From Diprion similis (Eukaryota; Arthropoda; Insecta; Hymenoptera; Diprionidae), in the NCBI RefSeq assembly GCF_021155765.1, contig NC_060106.1, positions 5,029,501 to 5,093,500 on the forward strand: DNA of 64,000 nucleotides, written 5' to 3'. The notes beneath the pieces were generated by a model. The model saw nothing but the letters and a program-made list of their open reading frames with translations. It did no database searches and was not told the DNA's origin. Shown one piece after another: positions 26,721-38,258 of this stretch (position 1 is its first letter; each line of letters opens with the position of its first letter). Both the position numbers and the translations under genes were made by a program.

Positions 26721-29700
26721 ATGGTGAAAGTGAAGAATAAGAAGCGTAATTTGGCTGAAACAACAGCCAAAAAACGTGACCAAAAGAAGAAGAAATCATT
26801 AAATGCTTTTGAAGTACATGTAAATAAAGAAAAGCACAAGGTCTTGGGTCGGAAGAATAAGGCAGATCGTGGACTGCCTGGCATTGCACGTGCAAAGGCG
26901 ATAAAAAAGCGTAAAAATACTCTGCTCCACGAGTACAAAGTGAAGGACAAAACTAATACATTTCTAGACAGACGTATCGGGGAAAAAAATTCTGCTATGA
27001 CGCAGGAAGATAAAGTGATGGCTAGGTTTGCAGCTGAGAAAATGAAGGCACACAAGAAAAAGAATATCTTCAATTTGAATGACGATGAGTTACTCACTCA
27101 CAGAGGTCAAACTTTGGCAGAAATAGAAAAATATGACGACCCAAGAAGCGATGATGAGGAGTATAGCGATGAAGAAAATAAAACGGGAAAATTGGACAAA
27201 GATTTTGTAAGCGAAGCTCATTTTGGTGGTGGCCTATTTACAAAATCTGACTCGTCGATGTCCAGGAAAGATTTAATAGAACAGTTGATAGCAGAGTCAA
27301 AGAAACGCAAAGCCGAAAAGCAAAAGGTACGGGAACAAACCTTGGATTTAACTGATAAACTTGATAGCGAATGGAAAGATCTTTTGCCTATCGTGAACGC
27401 TTCGAAAAAATGTGCAGAAGTACCCTATGAAAAAACTAAGGTTGACGATTATGATATCGCACTCAGAGAATTGAAATTTGAAGCCAGAGGTACGCCATCC
27501 GACAGACTTAAGTCTGAAGAAGAAATTGCTAAAGAAGAAAAAGAGAAACTTGAAATGTTAGAAGCTGACAGATTAGCAAGAATGCGAGGGTCTGCTGGAA
27601 ATGCAAACAATGCAGCGAAGCATAAGTCGGCCGATGATCTAGACGATGGGTTTGTTCTTGAGGATATTAATGAAGAAGCACTCACTTATGGCGAAGATGG
27701 AGTAGTAAATGATATCAGTAAAGAGAAGGATAATGAGAACCCTGAGGATAATACTGAAAATGAAAGCAGCGGGGAAAGTGAGAGCAGCGAGTCTTTGGAA
27801 GATGAAAATATAATGCCAGAAGACTTGAATAATGATTTGGACAATGTTCATACCCTTGACGCGAAGCTAAACACAAATATAGAACTTGTGTGCAATGCTG
27901 GAACTCAAATACAGCACAAATCTAAAGACCCATATGATAATATTCCAGTTCTGAAGATATCTGACGATAATGAAGTTGCCAAAAGTAAGATTAATAAGCA
28001 TAAAAGAATTTCCGATACTGCTGATCTCTTGAAGAAGAATGACAAGCAAACAATAACGAATACAAACGTCTTAAAAACTCCAATATCTGCTGAACCACCA
28101 GCCAATGGTTTTGAGGATGAAAGCTTGGAATCCGATGGTGAATCTGAAACAGTGGAAAACTCGGATGACGATGGTTCAGATGAGGACAACCTGTCTGATT
28201 TGAAAATGGATGAATCCTCAAGCGAAGAAGATGCACCGTTGTTGATGAAAAATGTTAAATTCTCAACAAATTTAACCCAAAAAGTGACGCCATGTCAGAA
28301 ACCAACTTCTACTCCACTTAAATCAATACTGAAATCTGTAAATGATGAATCGAGTGAAGTAGAAAAGCTCTCCGCAGAAGAACGAACTGCACAAATCAAA
28401 GCAGATCTTTTAAAAAGAAAAGAAGTGATGGAACAAGCTCGCAAAGAATTGCCTTACACCTACGCAGCACCAGAGAGCTTCGAGGAATTGCAAAAACTAT
28501 TGCAGCATCAAAATGCTGATTATCAAACAGTTATTGTAGAAAGAATAATCAAATGCAATCATCAATCGCTTGCAGAAAGTAACAAAGAAAAATTAGCCAA
28601 GCTGTTTGCATATTTACTTCAACATGTGAATGAATGTATGATAAATACTGAGGACAGAGGTATAGCCAATTGTTTTCAAATATTCGATAGGTGCGTATTA
28701 ATTTGAGTCTAGTGATATCAAAATGATAAAATATAGTTTGAAGAAGTTATTCTGTGTTTTGAGAAAATGTATTTCTAATATAAATTTCATAATGTTATAG
28801 ACTATGTCCACATCTTTATGATCTTACGCATGCGCTTCCAGAAAATGCCAAAACATGCATTCAGGAAATGATGAAGGAAAAACACGAAACGTTCGAACTA
28901 CACCAAAAGAAATATCCTGAACTAGGCACTGTAAGCCACGAATGTCAAATATAAAATACAGATTTTACAAGTATTGAATAATCTTATTCTAATATTTCTT
29001 CTTTATATACGTGTTTTGCAGCTGATTCTGTTCAAACTGGTATCTCTTCTATTTCCAACTTCTGACTACAGGCATCCAGTTGTTACTCCAAGTATAGTTT
29101 TTATGTCTCAAATATTAACGAGATGTCGAGTCAGAAGTAGAAGTGACATTTCAAAAGGGCTATTCATCTGTACTCTTGTTTTGGAGGTAATAATACCCTT
29201 TATTTTTATTCATTTCCTCTACAGAGGATGTCTGTAAACTCTCAGATAACGGAAGAGTAAACAATCCACTCCATTCTAATAAATGATGCATGTGATTTGC
29301 TTTTCATTTTCAGTACACGTTATTATCGAAACGATTTTCGCCGTCAGTGATCAACTTTTTACGGGGAGTAATACACATGGGTACACCAAAGCCCTCTGTT
29401 CAAGTAATAAAAACAATTCCGCCATTTAAATGTATAGGAGAATTGAGTAATCTCTTGATCGTAGACACGGATCAGTCAAAAATGAAAATCAAACCAGAGT
29501 CAAATGTTATGCTGGCAAGTGATTTGATTGAAAATGAAATCGATGATGATTTCAGGGTCAGAACATTTATAACAGCGGTGAATTTAGTCTCTGAGTTTAA
29601 AACTCAACTTGAAGAGCTAGAGGCAGCTTATCCAATATTTGAACCTATCGTTAAACTTTTAAATATGAATAAAATGAGTAATTATCCAGAAAATGTGAAA

Positions 29701-30300
29701 CAGCATGTCAGGAGCATTTTGGAAGATTTAAATACTTTGAAGGATAAAAAGTTAGAATATATTACTCGTGACAAAAAGAAACCAAAAGCTTTAAGGCTGT
29801 ATGAACCAAGGATAGAGACTGTGTAAGTAATTGAGTCACGAAGTACTTTTTATGACTCATTTCTTCAAAAGAAGTATCTATTCTTGTTTTCTTACGTGTC
29901 CAAAATATTTCGTACTTTCACAGATATGACGGAAGAAAACATAAACCAATGTCCAAAGAGAAAGCAGAGAGAGAAAAATTGTTGCATAAGTACAAAAGAG
30001 AAGTTAAAGGTGCAATACGAGAAGTCAGAAGGGATACAGCTTTCTTGGCAAAAGTACAGATCAAACAACAAATTAAAAGGTGTGTAGTGTATTATGAAAA
30101 CTGATTTTTACACAAAAAGAAGGAAACTGCATAAAATTTCCTACTATCTAGGCGAATTAAATACTTTTAATATCTAACACATCCCTAATCAATCGTATGA
30201 ATTTTTCAGTGATGAAGATCGTAAACGAAAAGTTAAAGAAATTTTCGGCAATGCAGCACTTCAGCAGGGTGAGCTTAACAAAATTAAGAGGTCCAAATGA
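26721..30300 (+). CDS. NOP14: Nucleolar protein 14 (NOP14), small-subunit processome
   Basis: Six exons: 26721-28690, 28801-28930, 29022-29186, 29314-29822, 29924-30079, 30210-30300. They give 1006 residues in consistent phase. The lysine-rich N-terminus (KRNLAETTAKKRDQKKKK) leads to the family landmarks NAFEVHVNKEKH, VLGRKNKADRGLPG, FLDRRIGEKNSAMTQEDK and RFAAEKMKAHKKK. Long acidic, serine-rich stretches occupy about residues 260-520. The C-terminal domain includes FFPTSDYRHPVVTP-like sequence and ends with REVRRDTAFLA, then a basic tail, as in yeast and human NOP14. The family is needed for 18S rRNA maturation and 40S assembly in the nucleolus. It is longer than my recollection of human NOP14 (roughly 850-860 residues), mainly through the acidic region. 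The stop is 480 bp from the convergent SFI1-like stop. Confidence 0.95.
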
Positions 30301-30779
30301 AGTTAATACGATTCTCATTAGCTACAGGTATGAATTGATAGACATATCTATACGACTATCACTAATACTATCCCTGAATTGAAATTGAAAAACTATGGTA
30401 TACATTTTTGGTACCATTGTATTTATTGCAACGTGTACATACAGTATAATAGAAAAAGCAATGTTTTATAACTAAATATAAAATAAATAACAAAACTCGA
30501 AATATTATACGGTAGTTTGCACAACAATGATCAAAACGTTGTATCTAATCTTAAGCTAAAATTATCTAGGGTGTAAGAGTAAACATCGTGTAATTACTAG
30601 ATTATCATATGAACATGTATTTGTAAATAACGTTCGATTATGATGGTGTTAACAAGACAATTCGACTCAACTCCACATTTTTAAAATAGGGTTCGTGAAT
30701 GTTTCCAAATTTTCAATGCTCCATCTGTTGTAAAAATCACTGGTAAATGCTTAGAATATTTCAGTTGATTGAAATACGT

Positions 30780-33700
30780 TCACTTTGCAACATAGAAAGC
30801 TGACGGTGGTAACAGTTTGAATTTGTTCTCTTTATTACAATCTTCGTCTTGTGGTTTAACTTCAAACGAGATTTCGTCACATAAATTTCTAAAATATGTA
30901 GGATTTTGTATTAGATACGTTTTTACTGAATCTGAATCTGATTTAGAACCATCAGGGGAAAGTGAAAATGAAATCTTGTTAGAGCTGGTTAGTTTTCTAA
31001 CTGAAACTTCATCAGCGTTCAACCTCAACTTGCGAAACTTCATTAAACTATTCGTCGAAAATTTCTGATCATTTCCTGATTTGCTTTTCAATTCGAACTG
31101 ATTCGGAGTTAATTGACATGACGAGTATTTGTGCCCTTGGTTATTATCATTCAATCGAGAAGACGACATCTTTTTATTCAACTTTGCATCTTTGACAAAA
31201 TATTCTGTCTTTGGGGTTTGGCCTCTCGGTACTTCTACCTTGCTGACAATAACTGGAATTCTATCGGAAGAATGTCCAATACCAAAACGTAATTTAATCT
31301 CGTCTTTCATAAAATCAGGAATCACAAAACGGGGAATGAAGTTGCACGCATATATATCATCATTGTGTTTTGATCGCAGTATGGGTGTGTAACTTTCCAG
31401 ATCATTCTGACCTCTAATTATTTGCGATTTAGTCTGTGTTTTACAGAACACAGTTTTTTGCCACTTGTTGAAGTACTTTCTTAACAGTTCGAATTCGTGA
31501 ACGGAATTCATCGCAACATTATTCAAGTGTATTTCATATCTCAATTCTGTATTACTAAGAAATAACTTGATCAAGTGTTGCAGACCCTGTTTAATAATTA
31601 GTTTTTTGTAATACTCTCTGGCGTTATATATCTCTTGTTTCTCTGTTAAACGAACTTCAGTGTAATATTTCCATGCGATGAAATATTTGTAACTGATTTT
31701 CATTTCGTAAATCTTATCAACCCACCTCTGATTGAGGTGATTTTTCATCAGAGTTTTGTATCTGGTGTACCAAATCTTTAAACACCTTTTCAAGATGAAT
31801 ACATTAATAATGTTGTTCACTTTGGTCTGGTGTTGACGCTTTGTTTGGTGATTCCACAGAAACTTTTTCCATAAACAAAAGAATTTTCGTTTTAAATGAG
31901 ATTGATGGAATTCATCAGCATGAAACATTTTACACTTTTCTTTTAGAAGCAACAATCGAGCCACTCTCCAGTGTTGAAAATATATTGTTTTAACAATGAA
32001 TTCAATTTTTCCCACTCTATCTTCCAAATAAGACAATTGAATTTTTTTTTTTCTCCTATAATTTACATAGTATTTAAAATTATCAAACGTTTTTAAGCAT
32101 ATCTTTTTATGATAGTAAGTTCTAGACATCGACGTTTTGTTGAAACTACATTTTTTATGATTTACGTATAGCTTCCATTGTGAAATCAATTTTAATTTCA
32201 ACTTGTTTTGTGCCCTTTGATTATATTCCTCAACTTTTTTGTTCAATTCTTTCACGCGAACACAATGCTCCCACCAGTTTTCAAATACTCTATTTACAAG
32301 GGTCTTTTTATAAAAGTTGTTGACCATTTCTATCTCCTCTCGTTTTACTTTTTTTCTATATATATTCTGAAATACAAGAATTCATTACTAATAAATCATT
32401 AGGAATCAAACATGAATTCCTGTTCCAACAATATTTTCTTCATCATTCCGGTTTCATTGAATTTACGTGAATTTATGTATTTGTATGAATTCTCAATTCA
32501 TTGTACAATGTATTCAGAATATAATTACCTACCAATAATAGTTTTTTCAAAATTTTCCGCTGCAGCATTTCTAAATAATACTCGTCAGCTTCGTTTAATA
32601 AATTTTGCACCCGAATATTTTCATTGCAAAAATTAATCCAGGCAGCAAAGCACTTGCCGACTATTTTCTTATCATAATGTACACCTGATATCCGGTACTT
32701 TACTTTCATAGATATTCTATCATTATAAGATTTTATCCATCGTGAAATAGCATTCTGCAGTAAGGAGTCTTTGAAAAATTGGGTAGCCTGTGGAAAAAAA
32801 TAATGATATTATTCGATATAAAACGATAGGACTTTTCCACTTGAACAAATATGTCAAATACTTTTTCTTCCAGTAAGACAATTCGTCTTTTTTTGCTGTA
32901 TGCCTTTTTCCACGTGTTGAAGAATTGCTTGCAGTAAAACGTTCTACACAAATCTAAGACCTTTGAGTTCAATGACTTTATTTTCTGTTGAAATATCTTA
33001 TATTTGATCCACTTCTTTAGACATTTTTCAATAATATGCTGCTGGTAGAAAGACTTTGCTACTAAGATTTTATCCCTTAACTCGGAATCATTTTTTTCAT
33101 CGATCATGATCGTCCATTTATTCCATACATTTAAAATCAACAATCTTTTATAAAAAAGCTTCAACTTTTGTATCGCCAATTTGGTATTTTTGCAACAGGT
33201 AACGTTCTTCGATAAAGCGTCCAGAATTTTTTGTTTCAATCTCATTGTGTAAAAAAAGTTTGCTTTATGCTTCAGAGTTCTGCCTTGTAATTTGTGACGT
33301 ACATAACGTATCCATGTTTTTAACAATTTACGCTTGAGCAAATCATCGTGAAATTTAGCTGCCGCCATCATGCGTTGCCTTTCAATAACTTGTAATGTGG
33401 TCCTGAGAAGAACAAGTTACATAAATTATTGACGATTATACGATAAACAATTTTTTTTTTCGAAGTAACTTAAATTATGTATAATTCTCATTTCCAAAAA
33501 AATTCTTGCGTAATTACTCATTCTTCCAGAATTTCACCACCATTTTTAACAAAGTATCCTCGTACAGGCCTACGCAAATCTGAACGATTTCACGTTTTGT
33601 CCGTTTGTAACAAACATACTTCCGCCAACGTGCAAAATAAAGTCCGCTCACTTTGTGTATATAATAACTCACTGCTTTAGATCTGAGACTTCTCTCATTT

Positions 33701-34646
33701 TTCTGGAAGTTGAAATATTGACTGAATACTTTCAATTAGCCAAACCAATTGCTTTAGGAACTATAAGATCGCTCATCATTGAATGAATTAATTTGGGCAG
33801 AATCAATGTAAAAAAAATATAATAGATCATATCCATCATAAACTACTCAAGTATTACAGATATTTTGAAAAATTATGATGAAAAATTTTCTAATCAGTGA
33901 ACAATCAATTTTATAAACGGCATCCCGAAAATCAACAGTTCAGAGAACAGCACAATCAAGGTACGTAAATAATTGATAAAACCTTCATCCACCTGTTGAA
34001 ATACATACGATCTCCACCTTCTAATGCATTTTCGCATAAAAATAGATCTTCCAATCAAAATGGATTTCATTTCTAGTAAACTCTGCTTTATTTGTTCGTG
34101 AAAATACTCCGATAGTTTCAGTAATAACAGCAAAGTATACGTCGAGTAGAACAATTCTATTGCGTTCTGTCTCATGATCTTAAAATTTTTCCTTTTTTCC
34201 GTTATTGTTTTCCAACGATACACCGCAGTTTTTAATAATCGTTCGTCGTAATTCCACCTCACAATATTTTCCTGTTTCTTAATAATCTTGATCCTCGCGG
34301 CATAAGAGAGCCATTCACTGAATGTTTTCCTCATTAATTTCCCCTCGTAAAAGACGTCGGCTTTGTGGATTAATCTGTGAACTTGTTTCACCTCGAACCA
34401 ATGCGCCTTTAGCTTTTCAAAGAATCTTCGTAACACTTTCATGTTGTAATATCGTCTGCATTCCGAGGGGTGATATTTTCCAAAAACTTTACGTAAATAA
34501 ATGTGTCCGTACTTTCTAGCGATAATTTTTTCCCTTATCGTCAATATTTTACGCTTAATCAAATATTTAGGCAGCTTTGGCTTCAGTTTTCTACCACCAC
34601 AGGTTGTGACATATTTTTCCGGTGCACAATAAATTATTGTTGTCAT
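30780..34646 (-). CDS. SFI1-like centrin-binding repeat protein
   Basis: Five exons in transcript order: 33965-34646, 33518-33728, 32841-33402, 32533-32787, 30780-32366, coding 1098 residues. The body is many repeats of about 23-35 residues with the SFI1 pattern of a hydrophobic pair, a conserved Trp and a basic helix, for example LLKTAVYRWKTI, FMRKCIRRWRSY, LLKRKLLKTWIRY, IIEKCLKKWIKY, IVGKCFAAWINF. Such repeats form a long helix that binds centrins at spindle poles and centrioles. The last 200 or so residues are not repetitive and are Ser/Lys-rich, with an FIPRFVIPDFM motif. The match is by repeat architecture, not by close sequence identity, so no symbol is given. The exon 1-2 junction (donor at 33964, acceptor at 33729) uses weak sites and is the least certain. 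Confidence 0.82.
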
Positions 34647-36383
34647 CTTAACGATTCATACGATTTTGTGTATTACGGAATTGATTGTGGATATGCACAG
34701 AATTATTTCCTCGTTCTGCTTGTACCTGATTTTTTTGTTCAACCACGTCTAAACTCCATCGATCGTTAATTCAAATCTTCGTTTCATCAAAATCAGACAA
34801 ATCTGTTCTCGTAATAAGCAATTGGAGTGTTGTTCATTCACGAGCTGACTGGATTAAAATCCACGTTCTCAGTTTCAAAACCAATAACACGTTGTTAATA
34901 TTTTGAAAACTGAAGACGCACGCTTTTCTTGAGCTTGAAATTAGGAAAACCGCGACAGTCGCGACCAAGTATCGAAATATCAATGCTATCGAATTTACAA
35001 ACTCGAAGTAGAACAAAATGTGCGTGTAAATTTCATTTATTGCTCAGTTCCATTCATTACCACTCGCCTGGCCAAGGAGCCAAAGTACCAACCTTACTCA
35101 GAGAAATAATCATATCTTCTGAAATGATGAAACTTGGACACTTGTTTTCTCCTAGAAAATCACGAAATTTAGAGTGAACTTGCTTTGTAATTATTATCTT
35201 ACACTTTGAAAACTTGAGGCTTTACATTTTAGCGTGAGTAAGCAAATAAGAGCCGCAACGTACGCCGATGCTGTCAGGTGAATAAACTCCTTTTCTTTCA
35301 TGCTTATAATCTTTATTTACATACATCATAAAGTCTTCAAACCTACGTCTTCGATCTTGCTGTTACTATCAAGAATTATCTGATAATATTAACTTTGAAC
35401 TCTCTCCAAGAAAAACTACAAACAAAAAAAACTGCATCATAAGTAAATTAAATAACCTCACTTTTTTCTCAACACACTGAGATGTATGTTCATTTTTTCT
35501 TCTAACTTTCAACGAAAAACCGAAAAATTTGACCAGCTAAATTCATTGGGATTTAATAATTTTACAATTTCATTCTCTATGCAGGTAAAATCCAATTTCT
35601 AAAGTATAAGTGACACTTCCTTGCAGCTAAAAGTGACGTTCAATACACTTTATAAATCATTATATAAGTATTTGCTTGGATTAACACATAAAGTGAAGAA
35701 AAATATACCTCTCACCTTGTCATGTGATAACAATTATCATAACATAAAAAAATTGCTCCCACTTTACACAATGTCAATTTTGTGGAATCGAATCTGACAA
35801 TTGTTACGTTACCTATTGCTATTGTGCACTATCAAGTAGCTATTATAATTATTCTTACGAAATATTGTAAGACAGATTACATTTTTCCCAATGCTTGATT
35901 TTTGTATATGCTTTTGTTCTTGATTATCGAATCAAAAGTGTCAATAATTGATTATGATAACGACAAGCGTGATTAATGTGTCTCCAATTTGACCTGATCA
36001 AAGTTACAAGTCGGATGAAAAATTGATCATTCCTACCGACACGTACTGTAAACAATTGTAAATAACTACACAAACGCATCGATAAATCATGGTAAATTGA
36101 TCTTCTCAAACATATTTTCATTGAAGAATTGCTACTATTGTGAACCTCTGAATTCATGTATTATATTCGATAATCATGGCTTGAAATATTGGTGCTGAAT
36201 TTTATAATAGTTAGCTACGATACTTTCTCATTTTTCAAAATCAGTGAACAAGGCTTGATTGTCCTAAGTTTTTTTAATCAAGCTTGCCTTGTCTGTTACC
36301 TCATGAAAAATTAACACTTGTTTCATTTGTTTCTGTCCAGCAATGCTAAGTATATTGTGAAAATAATCGTCTCGTTTATCACG
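34647..36383. other. Spacer between SFI1-like gene and MARCHF5
   Basis: Divergent intergenic DNA holding both promoters. Near the right end an acceptor-like TTCTGTCCAG at about 36331-36340 suggests a 5' UTR intron for MARCHF5. A short imperfect hairpin lies at 36248-36292. No other gene was recognised in about 1.7 kb. Confidence 0.5.
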
Positions 36384-38258
36384 ATGTCTGATACTACCAG
36401 TCAATCCTCATCAGAGTTTGGTCTGGACAGCCAAGGTAGAGTGATTAGAGTTGACCCCAATCAAAGTCAGCCAATACTAAGACTTCCCAGTGTAGAGGAA
36501 ACTTTGCAAAGACTTGGAAGTACTTTTAATTCTGGTCAATCGACAACGGATCATTATAGTGGTAAGATATCATGCAGGGTTTGGTAACGATAATTTAAAA
36601 CTCCAGTAGCTTTAATGAAATTCGAGTTCTTCTGTTTATTACTATGCTTTTATTCGTATTGTACTTCAAATTTCATTTTATAATTGCTTACCTGATGTTG
36701 GTGTACATATGTTATTAAATTTCGATGTTGTTATTACCAAATACTACTTACTTTTAAAATAGAAATATCAGATTCACTATGGAGAGGATCGTCTCCCGAA
36801 GATGATACATCTAGAAACACACTACCAAATCTCACAGACACTGAACTGTCGGTAGATGTTGCCGACGGATCATCGTCCCCTAACGAAACATCGGAAACTG
36901 CAACAACATTAACTTCAGAAGAAGAGTAAGACATGTTTTCATACTATAAGATATATTTTTGTTTGAATGCCTGTATCATCTGCAGAGTTTTTGCATTCGA
37001 TTCTATAAAGTTACAAAACTTAAGAATTTGAATGGCAGTTTCATTTGGTAGATAATCATTTCAGCTAAAAAAAAAAAGACTTTATACTGATATCTTTTTA
37101 TCTAAGAAAAATATGTAATTTTAGTAGAAAGTATTGTTGGGTTTGCTTTGCAACCGATGAAGATGACGCCACTGCATCATGGGTCAAGCCGTGCCATTGT
37201 AGAGGAACAACAAAATGGGTTCATCAAGGCTGTATACAACGCTGGGTTGATGTCAAGCAGAAAGGTAGAGCAGGCGAAGACGTCTCGTGCCCGCAATGCA
37301 ACACAGAGTATATCATCATATATCCAGACATGGGTAAAGAAGTTATTTTAACAAATCAGGATTGTTTGAAAAGTTATACATTATTGAATGGAAACACAGG
37401 AGAATGTCCTAGTACCTGTTCAGATATAACTATGTTTTACAGGTCCTTTGGTCGTTATGTTGGATACAATGGACAGTGTGATATTCAGAGTTTGTCCATT
37501 TATAGCAGCTGGTATAGTTGTCGGTTCGATTTATTGGACTGCTGTTACTTATGGTGCTGTTACTGTAATGCAAGTAGTTGGCCATAAAGATGGATTAACT
37601 ATGATGGAGCAGGCAGATCCGCTTGTCTTGCTAGTCGGCTTGCCTACAATACCAATTATGTTGGTTCTTGGAAAAATGCTCAGGTGGGAAGATCAGGCTT
37701 TGAGTTTATTGAGAAGACATGCTTGCAAAGTGCCAATCCTCAGACATTTTTTACCAAGCAGGTGCGTAGGCATAAATTTGTTCTATTCTGGTTTTTATTT
37801 CAAGCCGCGTTCATGATTTACTCAATTTATTTTATATATTCAATATTCAGCTACATTGAGGACGAAAGACTGCAATCATCGGACGTCCCACCAATGAGTG
37901 ATCCAGTATCTGCAACTAGAGTATTGTGTGGCGCACTTCTGCTTCCTACGATTGCTAGTATTTGCGGAAAAATCTTTTTTGAGAGCGTAAATTCCAATTT
38001 CCAGAGAACCTTGTTGGTACGCATCCATTACAATTTAGTTGATAATTTTTTCTTTGCTATTTACTTGCAGGAACATTTAACTCATGAGGAAATCTGTTAC
38101 AGGGCGGAATGGCGTTTATAACAATCAAAGGCGCGTTTAAAATATATCACAAACAACAGCAATATGTCCGCCAATGTCAGAGACGAATTATGGATTACAC
38201 TGACAGCAATATTGCATTATATCGAAGACATCAAAATGGTGAAAGTACAATCAGCTAA
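36384..38258 (+). CDS. MARCHF5: E3 ubiquitin ligase MARCHF5 (mitochondrial)
   Basis: Six exons: 36384-36561, 36763-36925, 37125-37333, 37443-37761, 37851-38016, 38103-38258; 396 residues. A RING-CH (C4HC3) domain starts at C118 and C121 (CWVCFATDEDD), continues with PCHCRGTTKWVHQGC and closes with SCPQCNTEY. Four membrane segments follow, including FIAAGIVVGSIYWTAVTYGA and LVLLVGLPTIPIMLVLG, and the C-terminus has GGMAFITIKGAFKIYHKQQQ, all as in human MARCHF5. The enzyme sits in the mitochondrial outer membrane and ubiquitinates fission, fusion and stress-signalling proteins. Unlike the human protein, where the RING begins near residue 14 as I recall, about 113 Ser/Thr/Asp-rich residues precede it. 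Start chosen as the first ATG of the open frame. Confidence 0.95.
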
